Shown piece after piece: positions 8,114-17,149 of a DNA stretch of 32,467 nucleotides. Position 1 is the stretch's first letter. Each line of letters starts with the position of its first letter. A program made the position numbers and the translations under genes. Source of the stretch: Capnocytophaga canis (lineage in GTDB: Bacteria > Bacteroidota > Bacteroidia > Flavobacteriales > Flavobacteriaceae); contig NZ_CDOI01000013.1 in assembly GCF_000827555.1 (NCBI RefSeq), positions 1 through 32,467 of the forward strand, read 5' to 3'. The notes under the pieces are model-generated. The model saw nothing but the letters and a program-made list of their open reading frames with translations, was not told where the DNA came from and did not search any database.

Positions 8114-10876
8114 ATGGAAAAATACATAATTTATCTTCCTTTAGCTCTGGCAATTGTAGGGCTGTTGTTTATGATTTCCAAGTCATTGTGGATTAACAAG
8201 CAAACCACAGGCACGGAACGAATGAAAAGTATTTCTGAAAAAATTCAAGAAGGAGCAATGGCTTTCTTGAATGCGGAGTATCGTATTTTGGCTATTTTCG
8301 TTATCATTGCATCTGTAGCTCTTTTTGTGGTTTCCCGAATGGTTGAAACTTCACACTGGCTCATTGTGGTTGCTTTTGTTTTTGGAGCGTTATTTTCTGC
8401 TTTAGCGGGAAACATAGGTATGCGAATAGCTACTAAATCCAACGTACGCACTACAGAAGCTGCTCGTGCCAGTTTGCCAAAAGCATTAAAAATTTCTTTC
8501 GGCGGAGGAACAGTAATGGGCTTAGGAGTAGCAGGTTTAGCTGTTTTGGGGCTTAGTTTGTTCTTCTTGATTTTTATAAACATATTCATCACCGAAGGAG
8601 GTAATTTCTACAATGAAATGACCATCGTTTTAGAGGCTTTAGCTGGATTTTCATTAGGAGCTGAGTCTATTGCGTTATTTGCTCGTGTGGGTGGAGGTAT
8701 CTACACTAAAGCAGCGGACGTAGGGGCTGACCTTGTGGGTAAAGTAGAAGCTGGAATTCCCGAAGATGATCCTCGAAACCCAGCTACTATTGCTGATAAC
8801 GTAGGTGATAACGTAGGTGATGTGGCAGGTATGGGAGCTGACCTCTTTGGTTCCTATGTTGCAACTGTTTTGGCTTCAATGGTACTTGGTAACTACATTA
8901 TCAAGGATATTTCAGAAGCTACTGGCATAGCTTATACTGATAATTTCAATGGATTAGGGCCTATTTTACTCCCTCTTGTGATTGCAGGAGTTGGAATCAT
9001 AGCTTCTATCATTGGAACATTCTTCGTAAGTATTAAAAATAATGAGGCGAAAGAAAAACAAGTACAGCAATCGTTGAACATGGGGAACTATGTAGCATTA
9101 GCATTGACCCTCATATCTTGTTGGTTTTTGATTGATATAATGCTTCCAGATACTATTCAAATGAAATTCTTTGGAGAAGGGGTTAAGGAAATTGCAAGTA
9201 GTAATGTGTTTTTTGCAACCGTAGTAGGTTTGGCTGTAGGATTGTTGATTTCTGCCTTTACTGAACATTTTACGGCATTAGGTAAAAAACCTGTTTTGAA
9301 TATAGTTCAAAACTCTTCAACTGGAGCGGCTACCAACATCATCGCAGGTTTGGCCACGGGTATGAAATCTACTTTTTCATCAGTCCTATTGTTTGCTGTG
9401 GCAATTTGGGGGTCATATGAATTAGCCGGTTTCTATGGTGTTGCGATTGCAGCCTCAGCAATGATGGCTACTACGGCTATGCAGTTGGCTATTGATGCTT
9501 TTGGGCCTATTGCAGACAATGCAGGAGGTATTGCTGAAATGAGTGAATTACCAAAAGAAGTACGCCAACGCACTGATATTTTAGACTCAGTAGGAAATAC
9601 TACAGCTGCGGTTGGTAAAGGATTTGCTATTGCTTCAGCTGCACTTACGGCACTGGCGTTGTTTGCAGCTTACGTAACTTTTACAGGAATCGACGGAATT
9701 AATATATTTAAGGCAGATGTATTGGCAGCTTTGTTTATTGGAGGTATGATTCCAGTAGTATTCTCCGCTTTAGCTATGCAATCAGTAGGAAAGGCTGCAA
9801 TGGATATGGTACAAGAAGTTCGCCGTCAGTTCCGTGAAATTCCAGGAATTATGGAAGGAACAGGAACACCTGAATACGGAAAATGCGTGGATATATCAAC
9901 CAAAGCAGCTCTTCGTGAAATGATGCTTCCTGGAGCTATTACAATTATCACGCCTATCGTTATAGGATTTGTAATGGGGGCAGAGGCCTTAGGGGCATAT
10001 ATGGCAGGAGTAGCTGTTTCAGGGGTGCTTTGGGCTATTTTCCAAAATAATGCTGGAGGAGCTTGGGATAACGCTAAAAAATCATTCGAAGCAGGTGTTG
10101 AAATCAATGGGAAAATTGAGAAAAAAGGTTCAGATGCTCATAAAGCAGCCGTTACGGGAGATACTGTAGGAGACCCTTTCAAAGATACCTCAGGACCTTC
10201 GATGAATATTTTAATAAAACTAACCTGTCTGGTAGGTTTAGTTATTGCTCCTATACTGGGGGGACACACTACTACTGTAGTAGCTGAAAATAAAGTTACG
10301 GAAAAAAATGTTCCTGTAACTGAAATCGAAAATAAGCAAGATGTTACTACAAGTAATTTGGACGAAGGCTTGTTAGATGCTTACGGAAATTACAAATACA
10401 ACGTAGGGGAAATCACTCCTTTGCAGTTGTCTGAAATTTCAGCAATAAATGTAGGAATAAATTCTTCAGAGAGAAAAATCGTAAATCTTTTATTGGATGA
10501 AAATTTCGATATAGAAAGAGACTCAAAACAAAACTGGATTACGTTGGATCGTGTTTTTTTTAAATCAGGAAGTGATGAACTTATCGAAGAATCGGAAGAG
10601 CAATTGAAAAATATCGCTATGATTTTCAATACTTTCCATAAAGCAGGACTTCGTATAGGTGGGTACACTGACAATTCAGGAAATAATGAAAAAAATATAG
10701 AACTATCAGCTAAAAGAGCTGAGGTTGTAAAAGCTAAATTGATAGCTTTGGGGGTAAATCCTTCACAACTTAGTTCTGCAGGTTATGGTTCAGAACATCC
10801 TATTTGTCCTGAAAATGACACACCTGAGTGTAAAGCAAAAAACAGACGTGTAGATGTTCGTTTGACTTCCAAGTAA
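8114..10876 (+). CDS. hppA: Membrane-bound proton-pumping pyrophosphatase fused to an OmpA domain
   Basis: Residues 1-716 are a complete membrane pyrophosphatase, which couples PPi hydrolysis to ion export. The active-site block [20 protein letters not shown], then [17 protein letters not shown], is intact. GNTTAA at 494-499 has alanine where K+-independent enzymes have lysine, so K+ dependence is expected. E184 lies seven residues before the conserved R191 (position 5.43 in the family numbering), and the Glu positions of Na+ pumps (LFES) and plant H+ pumps (GSYAE) are empty (LFGSYVA); from memory this is the Flavobacterium-type H+-pumping pattern. After a roughly 90-residue linker, residues about 808-918 form an OmpA-like peptidoglycan-binding domain ([20 protein letters not shown]). 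Both ends of the pump are thought to face the periplasm, so the domain is on the right side to bind the cell wall. The total of 920 residues compares with about 670-760 for the pump alone. Confidence 0.95.
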   Translation: MEKYIIYLPLALAIVGLLFMISKSLWINKQTTGTERMKSISEKIQEGAMAFLNAEYRILAIFVIIASVALFVVSRMVETSHWLIVVAFVFGALFSALAGNIGMRIATKSNVRTTEAARASLPKALKISFGGGTVMGLGVAGLAVLGLSLFFLIFINIFITEGGNFYNEMTIVLEALAGFSLGAESIALFARVGGGIYTKAADVGADLVGKVEAGIPEDDPRNPATIADNVGDNVGDVAGMGADLFGSYVATVLASMVLGNYIIKDISEATGIAYTDNFNGLGPILLPLVIAGVGIIASIIGTFFVSIKNNEAKEKQVQQSLNMGNYVALALTLISCWFLIDIMLPDTIQMKFFGEGVKEIASSNVFFATVVGLAVGLLISAFTEHFTALGKKPVLNIVQNSSTGAATNIIAGLATGMKSTFSSVLLFAVAIWGSYELAGFYGVAIAASAMMATTAMQLAIDAFGPIADNAGGIAEMSELPKEVRQRTDILDSVGNTTAAVGKGFAIASAALTALALFAAYVTFTGIDGINIFKADVLAALFIGGMIPVVFSALAMQSVGKAAMDMVQEVRRQFREIPGIMEGTGTPEYGKCVDISTKAALREMMLPGAITIITPIVIGFVMGAEALGAYMAGVAVSGVLWAIFQNNAGGAWDNAKKSFEAGVEINGKIEKKGSDAHKAAVTGDTVGDPFKDTSGPSMNILIKLTCLVGLVIAPILGGHTTTVVAENKVTEKNVPVTEIENKQDVTTSNLDEGLLDAYGNYKYNVGEITPLQLSEISAINVGINSSERKIVNLLLDENFDIERDSKQNWITLDRVFFKSGSDELIEESEEQLKNIAMIFNTFHKAGLRIGGYTDNSGNNEKNIELSAKRAEVVKAKLIALGVNPSQLSSAGYGSEHPICPENDTPECKAKNRRVDVRLTSK

Positions 10877-10892
10877 GTGTTCATATTATTCG

Positions 10893-10931
10893 AAAAAAAG
10901 GAGAATTTCAAAGAGAAGTTCTCCTTTTTTT
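10893..10931 (+). terminator. Terminator after the pyrophosphatase gene
   Basis: Perfect 13-bp stem (10893-10905 with 10919-10931) whose distal arm is TTCTCC followed by seven T. It starts 17 bases after the stop codon. Confidence 0.85.
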
Positions 10932-10962
10932 GTTATATCTTCAAGATTGGATATTCTTAAAA

Positions 10963-11008
10963 AAAGGCAATGTGGTAAAAAAGCAGTATTTTTTACCACA
11001 TTGCCTTT
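10963..11008 (-). terminator. Terminator after recG (possibly bidirectional)
   Basis: A perfect 20-bp inverted repeat (10963-10982 with 10989-11008) around a 6-base loop. On the minus strand it is followed by a T run and lies 30 bases past the recG stop, so it ends the dihydroorotase-like/recG transcript. It can also back up the plus-strand terminator at 10893-10931 between the two convergent genes. Confidence 0.85.
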
Positions 11009-11038
11009 CATCACATTGTCTATTTTAAAACTATTATT

Positions 11039-13159
11039 CTAACTGATATGCGTCCAAATATTTTTGTACTTGTGTAATTGTGTCAGCGTGTATGCTACCA
11101 TTCTATTTTCGTTTTTTTGAATGTAAGGGTCGCTCCTGAGTAAATCGATTGCTTGATAACGAGAAGCTTTCAAGATGGATTGATCTTTTACAATGTCTGC
11201 GATTTTTAGGTTAAGTACACCACTTTGTTGAGTCCCCATCAAATCACCTGGCCCTCGTAATCGTAGATCTACTTCGGCAATTTCAAATCCATCATTGGTG
11301 TTCACCATCGTTTGCATACGTGTTTTAGAATCACTACTTAACTTTTCTCCTGTCATTAAAATACAAAAACTATGTTCGCTACCACGTCCGACACGTCCAC
11401 GTAGCTGATGTAACTGCGATAGTCCAAAACGCTCCGCACTTTCAATGACCATTACGGAAGCGTTTGGTACATTTACCCCCACTTCGATTACTGTTGTTGC
11501 TACCATTAATTGAGTTTCACCTCGAACGAAACGCTCCATTTCTGCATCCTTTTCAGAAGGCTTCAATTTTCCATGGACGATAGAAACTTTGTATTTTGGC
11601 AAAGGAAATATGGATGAAATTAGTTCATATCCTTCTGTAAGATTTTTAAAATCAACAGATTCTGATTCTTCAATAAGAGGATAAACAATGTAAACCTGTC
11701 GTCCTTTATCGATTTCCTTTTTGATGAATTCGTACACTTCAGCCCGTTTATTTTCATAGTAGTGTATAGTTTTAATCGGCTTTCGTCCTGGTGGGAGTTC
11801 ATCAATTACGGATATGTCTAAATCACCATATACACTCATAGCTAATGTACGTGGAATTGGAGTAGCTGTCATTACCAAAATATGAGGAGGTATGTAATTT
11901 TTTTGCCATACTTTGGAACGTTGTGCCACTCCAAAACGATGTTGCTCATCGATGATTGCTAATCCTAAGTTATTGAAAATTACCTTATCTTCAAAAATAG
12001 CATGTGTACCTATTAATATAGAGAGTTCGCCGTTTCTCAATGTTTCGGTGATGGTTTTACGTTCTGAAGTTTTGGACGAACCTGTCAATAGAGCTACTTT
12101 AATGTTCGTTTTCTTTAATAATTCGCTGATTCCCAGATAGTGTTGATTTGCTAAAATTTCAGTTGGAGCTACTAAACACGCTTGAAAACCATTATCCACA
12201 GCTAACAACATTGACATTAGGGCAACAATGGTTTTTCCTGATCCTACATCACCTTGCAACAGTCGATTCATCTGTGAGTAGGAACCCATATCTTTTCGAA
12301 TTTCTTTTAAAACTCTCTTTTGTGCGTTGGTTAGAGGAAATGGTAGATGGTTATTATAGAAGTCCATAAAATATTTTCCTACTTTTTCAAATGGAAATCC
12401 TTTTATTTTTTGTTTATGTAGAAAATTTTTCTGAACCAGTTGTATTTGAATATAAAATAGTTCTTCAAACTTGAGTCGTAAGGTAGCCCTACTTAGTAAT
12501 TCTTGGTTTTTTGGAAAGTGAATATTGTGTAGAGCCTCTTTTTTGGATATTAAATTCAAGGAGTTAAGGATATTTTCGGGTAAATTTTCGTAAAAAACAT
12601 CACCTACTTGTTCAAAAATATGTAAAATCAGCTGACGAATGACCTTGTTTGTTACGCCTCGCTTTACTAATTTTTCGGTAGAAGGGTAGATAGGTTGAAT
12701 ACTGTTTCCCATAGTTTTGTTATAATCGGTTACCAAATCCATTTCAGGATGTGGCATCGAAAACGCTCCATTGAAAACATTTGTTTTCCCGAAAATTACG
12801 TAAGGCTCATTGATTTTCAGGGAGTCCCGAATCCATTTTACACCTTTGAACCAAACTAATTCTATGCTTCCTGTGTCGTCCACAAAGGTTGCCACCAAAC
12901 GATCTGTATTTTTTGAGGCGTTTGAGCTTACTGTTTTTATATGTACAATTTTTCCAATTATTTGTACTTCAGTAGTATTATTAACGTAAAGTTCGTTGAT
13001 TTTGTAGAATTTAGTACGGTCTATATACCGATAAGGAAATAAATTAAGTAAATCCTGAAATTGAAATATTCCTAGTTCACTTGACAATAAATCAGCTCGT
13101 TGTGAACCAACTCCTTTCAGATAAGCAATGGGTGTATGTAAAACTTCTGGATTGTTCAT
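11039..13159 (-). CDS. recG: ATP-dependent DNA helicase RecG
   Basis: A 706-residue full-length RecG, the superfamily 2 helicase that remodels stalled replication forks and branch-migrates Holliday junctions. Order of parts: N-terminal wedge (OB-fold) domain in the first 270 residues; Walker A GDVGSGKT at 303-310; helicase motif II DEQH at 404-407 followed by RFGVAQR; the motif III MTATPIPRTLAMSVYGDLD; then the C-terminal RecA-like domain with QLRGRVGRG and the TRG-type end (DLRLRGPGDLMGTQQSG). The start at the ATG at 13159 gives MNNPEVLHTPIAYLKGVG, typical of the family. It lies 34 bases downstream of the dihydroorotase-like gene and is probably co-transcribed with it; the hairpin at 10963-11008 ends the unit. 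Confidence 0.97.
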   Translation of the reverse strand: MNNPEVLHTPIAYLKGVGSQRADLLSSELGIFQFQDLLNLFPYRYIDRTKFYKINELYVNNTTEVQIIGKIVHIKTVSSNASKNTDRLVATFVDDTGSIELVWFKGVKWIRDSLKINEPYVIFGKTNVFNGAFSMPHPEMDLVTDYNKTMGNSIQPIYPSTEKLVKRGVTNKVIRQLILHIFEQVGDVFYENLPENILNSLNLISKKEALHNIHFPKNQELLSRATLRLKFEELFYIQIQLVQKNFLHKQKIKGFPFEKVGKYFMDFYNNHLPFPLTNAQKRVLKEIRKDMGSYSQMNRLLQGDVGSGKTIVALMSMLLAVDNGFQACLVAPTEILANQHYLGISELLKKTNIKVALLTGSSKTSERKTITETLRNGELSILIGTHAIFEDKVIFNNLGLAIIDEQHRFGVAQRSKVWQKNYIPPHILVMTATPIPRTLAMSVYGDLDISVIDELPPGRKPIKTIHYYENKRAEVYEFIKKEIDKGRQVYIVYPLIEESESVDFKNLTEGYELISSIFPLPKYKVSIVHGKLKPSEKDAEMERFVRGETQLMVATTVIEVGVNVPNASVMVIESAERFGLSQLHQLRGRVGRGSEHSFCILMTGEKLSSDSKTRMQTMVNTNDGFEIAEVDLRLRGPGDLMGTQQSGVLNLKIADIVKDQSILKASRYQAIDLLRSDPYIQKNENRMVAYTLTQLHKYKNIWTHIS

Positions 13160-13193
13160 GCTAATTTAGGTCATTATTGTAACAATAAGGAAT

Positions 13194-14450
13194 CTAATTA
13201 ACCTCGTTGATCACTGCTATGCCATTAGCAATACATCCAATAACTTTTCCTTGAAGGGTTTCTCCTAAGAAAGCGGAATTATGAGAACTTGATAAAATAT
13301 GCTTATTTTCAAATAGATAAGTTTCATCTGTTCTAAATATTGTGATGTCAGCTTGTTGGTTTTCTGCAATGGGCTGGGTTTCAATTCCAAATCGTTGACG
13401 AGCAGCGGTAAGTAGTTCAACAGCTTTTTCTAAAGGGACGTATTGATTTAAAATTCCGAAAATCGTCTCCAAGCCAATTGTTCCATAGGAAGCATGATCA
13501 AACTCTTTAAATTTACATTCAATGTCTAATGGAAAATGGTCTGAGGTTATAAAATCGATAGTTCCATCGTTGAGAGCTTCTCGCAAAGCGACTACCGTTT
13601 CCATATCTCGCAATGGAGGTAACACCTTAAAGTTCGTGTCAAAACTCGTCAGTACACTATCATCAAAATGTATGTTATGAATTGCTACACTGCAAGTTAC
13701 GTCTAATCCTTTGGACTTAGCTTCCCGAATCATTACCACTGATTTTTTGGATGATATCGTCGGTATATGTAATTTTCCACCTGCATACTCTAATACTGCT
13801 AAGTCACGAGCCACGCATAATTCCTCTGCCAATGCAGGAATGCCTTTTAAACCAAGTTTAGTGGCTGAAATGTGTTCATTCACAACACCTTTTCCCATTA
13901 TTTTGCTGTCATTCGGAAATGAAATTACAATTCCGTCAAAGACTTGTGTGTATTGCAACGCTATTTTCAATAGATTGTTATTACTAATAGCTTTTTTGTA
14001 GTCCCCAAATGCTACCGCCCCTCCGTTTTTCATATCGAACAATTCGGCGAGTACTTCTCCTTTGCTTCCTTGTGTTAAAGCACCGATGGGATGTGCTGTA
14101 GTTAACTCGTTTTTTGTTTCATTTTTCAGATATAAAACAGCTGACTTTGTATCAGTTATAGGATTTGTTGCAGGGTTTATTAGCACATGTGTAAAACCAC
14201 TTTTTGCAGCTGTTTGCATTCCGTTTGTTAAAGTTTCACGCTCCTCATAGCCTGGCTCTCCAAAACAAACACTGCTGTCTGCCCATCCCGACGAAACATA
14301 TACATTTTCGATGACAGTATCCACTTTTTCAGTAGATAAGTTAGGAGCTATTCGGGTAATAACTCCGTTAGTAATTAGGATATCATTTGTTTTTTGGTGA
14401 AAAACACTCTTTGGGTCAATGACAACGGCTGATTTTAGTAAAATATTCAT
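13194..14450 (-). CDS. Dihydroorotase-like amidohydrolase lacking metal ligands
   Basis: A 418-residue protein of the dihydroorotase branch of the amidohydrolase superfamily, recognisable along its whole length (FGEPGYEERETLTNGMQTAA, GAVAFGDYKK, GKLHIPTIS, FITSDHFPLD, YGTIGLETIFGILNQ). The catalytic signature is degenerate: where active type I enzymes read D-x-H-x-H-x-R-E-P-G, this one has D58-S-S60-V-C62-F-G64-E-P-G, losing both metal-binding histidines and the arginine that binds substrate carboxylate. The DHAPH motif is DHFPL, so another histidine is gone. It is therefore unlikely to close carbamoyl-aspartate, and compares with the non-catalytic PyrC' subunits that scaffold aspartate transcarbamoylase in some bacteria. 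I recall similar sequences in other Flavobacteria, so this is probably an old, retained pseudoenzyme and not a recent decay. It is usually annotated pyrC; the symbol is withheld here. Confidence 0.85.
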   Translation of the reverse strand: MNILLKSAVVIDPKSVFHQKTNDILITNGVITRIAPNLSTEKVDTVIENVYVSSGWADSSVCFGEPGYEERETLTNGMQTAAKSGFTHVLINPATNPITDTKSAVLYLKNETKNELTTAHPIGALTQGSKGEVLAELFDMKNGGAVAFGDYKKAISNNNLLKIALQYTQVFDGIVISFPNDSKIMGKGVVNEHISATKLGLKGIPALAEELCVARDLAVLEYAGGKLHIPTISSKKSVVMIREAKSKGLDVTCSVAIHNIHFDDSVLTSFDTNFKVLPPLRDMETVVALREALNDGTIDFITSDHFPLDIECKFKEFDHASYGTIGLETIFGILNQYVPLEKAVELLTAARQRFGIETQPIAENQQADITIFRTDETYLFENKHILSSSHNSAFLGETLQGKVIGCIANGIAVINEVN

Positions 14451-14505
14451 TTCGATATGCGTATTAACTTCATTCCTTGTAGGGAATATCTAGATGTTCG
14501 ATGTG

Positions 14506-14536
14506 CAAAAATAAAATTTTGGCTCGAATTATACAA
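14506..14536 (-). promoter_or_regulatory. Promoter of the dihydroorotase-like gene / recG operon
   Basis: On the minus strand TATTTTTG (14513 to 14506) matches TAnnTTTG, with TTG at 14536-14534 about 20 bases upstream. The start codon follows 55 bases later. Confidence 0.55.
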
Positions 14537-14552
14537 TTATGCTTTTATCTTT

Positions 14553-17015
14553 TTATGAATCTTGCAACAACTGTTTGCAATATTGGTCAATAGCAGGTTT
14601 ACAATCATGAATAAATAAACGTTCTATTTCCTGTATTTTGAGATTTATTTCTGCAGGATTTTCTTCGGAAATTTCTTCCAATTGTCGTAGCAATATCACC
14701 TCGCGAGTCGCTTGGATTTGTCCAAACATAGTCAACATTTTGTGAGCAATGGCTCGTATTTTTTCGTAATCCTGAGTATCGGAACAAGATTTTAGAGTCG
14801 CTATATTTTCAAAAGTATCCTTACAAAAATTTTTGTAGATGGTAATAATTTGCTCTTTATCATCTCCCATAAAATCTTCTAATGAATTGATTTTGTATGT
14901 TTTATCATTTGTAAGGATAGATGGAGATGTTTGTGTGTTTATCCTTGGAAAGAACTCTTGTAGCTTTTCGTAGAACTGGGTAGGTGAAAAAGGTTTGTGT
15001 AACACTCCTGAGAATCCACTTTGTACATAGAAGTCATTTGGCACATCTTTACGTCCTGTAATGGCAAGTACAGGGATGCTCTTACCGTACTTTTCATTGA
15101 AAAGTGTAACAAAGTGAAACCCATTCATTTCTGGTAATTGAATATCTGTAATCACCAAGTCAAAATTTAGGGTTTCCATGTTAGTAATGGCATCTTTGCT
15201 GTTGTCAAACACAAAAACCCCAATATTTTTCTGTTTGCAAAGTTCTTTCATAAGTGACAAAATATTCGTGTCATCGTCAATAATAACAATGTTGATATCA
15301 TCAATTGCTTTTTCAGACATTTCAACAACAGTGTCTGCTTGTAAAGGTTGTTCTGAAATTTTACTGGTAACGAACGTCAATGTGAATGTACTTCCTTTGT
15401 TTTCTTGACTTTCGAGCGTAATATTTCCTTTTAAGAGTTGTGCCAATTTTTGAGAAATATGTAATCCTAAACCAGATCCGCCATATTGTTTTGATACCTC
15501 TTGATTGGCTTGTGTAAATTCGTCGAAAATATGTGCTTGTTGTTCTTTTTTGATACCTATTCCTGTATCCGATACTGAAATTGAAATTTCGAATTTGCTG
15601 TTATCTATCTGTTTTTCAGTGGTTGTAATGCGTATTTGTCCTTTATCAGTAAATTTGAAAGCATTTGAAATCAAGTTGTAAAGGATTTGTTTAATACGAT
15701 AAGGGTCGCTTGAAAACCATTGATATTGAACGTTTTCAGAAAAATTAAATATTAGTTCAACAGGCTTCGATTTATGGATGGAATATATATTTGTCGCAAC
15801 TTCTTCAATGAGTTCTGAAATGTTCAACGGGACTTTTTCTAAGCTAATTTTCCCTGCTTCAATTTTGGAATAGTCTAATAATTCATCTACCAATTTAGTG
15901 ATATAATCAGAGGCATGTTTGATATTTGACAGATAATTTTTTGTTTTTTCATTTGTACTTTGATTATCAAGTAATTCAGTGTATCCTATAATGGAACTCA
16001 ACGGAGTACGAAGATCATGACTTACCATTGAGATGAGTTGTTCGCGGCTTTTTAAAAGTCGTTTATTTTTTAAGTTTGCTACCTCTAATTTCTGACGTAT
16101 ACGTTGTATTTTCCAAAAATCATTGATAACGATGAATGAAAATACCACCATTAGTAAAAGAGCTATAACGTATGATATTGTTAAAAAAGAACGGCTTTTT
16201 TCAAAAACAGCCTGTCGTTGTTCGTTGAACTCTTGAGCACTTTTGAGTATATTATCTTCAATATCAGAAAGTAACTGATGTAATTTATCCGATAAAAGAT
16301 TGTCGGTATGCCAAAGTGTATGAATTTTTTCACTTTGTTGATCTTTATATTTGATGGTTTCTTCATGTACTTTGTTGAGTAACTGTAAGGTTTCTAACAC
16401 CGTGTTGTCAAATTTTTGCTGACTGCGTGTTGGAGGAATTTTAATGTTTTTATATTTCTGAATGATAGAGGCGTAAGAGGTTCCTGTTGATAAGGTTTGT
16501 TGTGACTTCGATGCTGTCCGTTTTTTTTTGGCTATAGCATTGTCGTTCAATAGGAAATATCCCAATGTGGGTTCCAAACTTGATAATTTTTCAATAGCAT
16601 TGCGGATGATTACGGATGAACTATCACTGCTTTGTAAAATTTTAAGTTCTTGCAAATTTTCGCTTTTTAATTCCAATAAAATTTGCACTGAATCAAACAA
16701 AGAAACATACGAACTGTTTTTAACTTCTTTTTTAAATTTTATGATGGAGTCTTGCAAGGCATAATTTCGGTCTAAAAAAAAGTTCAAAGCCTCTTCATCA
16801 TCGGTTCGGATAGCAATTTTTCCAGCACTTTCAGTTTCGTTCATTAAAGTGAGTATTTTGCTTATTTTTAGAACTTTACGTCGTTCATAAATGCCTTCTT
16901 CTTCCAAAAAAGTTAGCTTTTGAATTTGATTGTAAATAATGTATCCCGTGATGAACGAAACACTGATTAACAGTACGTATCCTAATATAATTTTAAAAAT
17001 AATTCTTGATTTCAT
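14553..17015 (-). CDS. Hybrid sensor histidine kinase with receiver and HPt domains
   Basis: An 820-residue inner-membrane sensor. Order: membrane helix at about 5-27; a 250-residue periplasmic, mostly helical sensor region; second helix at about 278-298; HisKA with phospho-acceptor H333 (MVSHDLRTPLSSIIGYTELL); HATPase with the N box (NLISNAFKFTDKG) and G boxes (DTGIGI, GGSGLGLHIS); receiver domain with acidic pocket IIDDD, phospho-acceptor D624 (ITDIQLPEMNG) and the conserved K in HKPFS; and an HPt domain with H758 (AIAHKMLTMFG). It thus carries a full His-Asp-His relay and must pass phosphate to a separate response regulator, which is not encoded nearby. A palindrome sits directly on its promoter and the gene is divergent from an M28 peptidase. 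The signal is not predictable. Confidence 0.93.
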   Translation of the reverse strand: MKSRIIFKIILGYVLLISVSFITGYIIYNQIQKLTFLEEEGIYERRKVLKISKILTLMNETESAGKIAIRTDDEEALNFFLDRNYALQDSIIKFKKEVKNSSYVSLFDSVQILLELKSENLQELKILQSSDSSSVIIRNAIEKLSSLEPTLGYFLLNDNAIAKKKRTASKSQQTLSTGTSYASIIQKYKNIKIPPTRSQQKFDNTVLETLQLLNKVHEETIKYKDQQSEKIHTLWHTDNLLSDKLHQLLSDIEDNILKSAQEFNEQRQAVFEKSRSFLTISYVIALLLMVVFSFIVINDFWKIQRIRQKLEVANLKNKRLLKSREQLISMVSHDLRTPLSSIIGYTELLDNQSTNEKTKNYLSNIKHASDYITKLVDELLDYSKIEAGKISLEKVPLNISELIEEVATNIYSIHKSKPVELIFNFSENVQYQWFSSDPYRIKQILYNLISNAFKFTDKGQIRITTTEKQIDNSKFEISISVSDTGIGIKKEQQAHIFDEFTQANQEVSKQYGGSGLGLHISQKLAQLLKGNITLESQENKGSTFTLTFVTSKISEQPLQADTVVEMSEKAIDDINIVIIDDDTNILSLMKELCKQKNIGVFVFDNSKDAITNMETLNFDLVITDIQLPEMNGFHFVTLFNEKYGKSIPVLAITGRKDVPNDFYVQSGFSGVLHKPFSPTQFYEKLQEFFPRINTQTSPSILTNDKTYKINSLEDFMGDDKEQIITIYKNFCKDTFENIATLKSCSDTQDYEKIRAIAHKMLTMFGQIQATREVILLRQLEEISEENPAEINLKIQEIERLFIHDCKPAIDQYCKQLLQDS

Positions 17016-17042
17016 TTTGATATCGAAACGTTATTGCTCAAC

Positions 17043-17059
17043 TGTAGGTTCAACCTACA
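17043..17059. promoter_or_regulatory. Candidate operator palindrome at the kinase promoter
   Basis: TGTAGGTT-C-AACCTACA, a perfect dyad with 8-base arms and a one-base centre. It overlaps the last two bases of the kinase -7 box and covers the expected start of transcription, a typical position for a repressor site. It is 57 bases or more from the plus-strand -7 box. Confidence 0.5.
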
Positions 17060-17088
17060 AAATTACTATTTTTTCGTTCATAAACAAA
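17058..17088 (-). promoter_or_regulatory. Promoter of the hybrid kinase gene
   Basis: Minus strand: TTTG (17088-17085), 19-base spacer, TAATTTTG (17065-17058), an exact match to the Bacteroidota consensus. Its -33 box lies back to back with that of the divergent M28 gene, three bases apart. Confidence 0.75.
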
Positions 17089-17091
17089 AAG

Positions 17092-17123
17092 TTTGATTTT
17101 CAGCATAAGAATCGTTACTTTTG
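17092..17123 (+). promoter_or_regulatory. Promoter of the M28 peptidase gene
   Basis: TTTG at 17092-17095, 20-base spacer, TACTTTTG at 17116-17123; the start codon follows at 17150. Confidence 0.75.
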
Positions 17124-17149
17124 TCCCTTACAAAAAAAATCTATAAAAA

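Noticed and set aside
8245-8592. 115-codon minus-strand frame
   Set aside because: It lies within the pyrophosphatase gene and its translation shows only the low-complexity pattern of an antisense frame.
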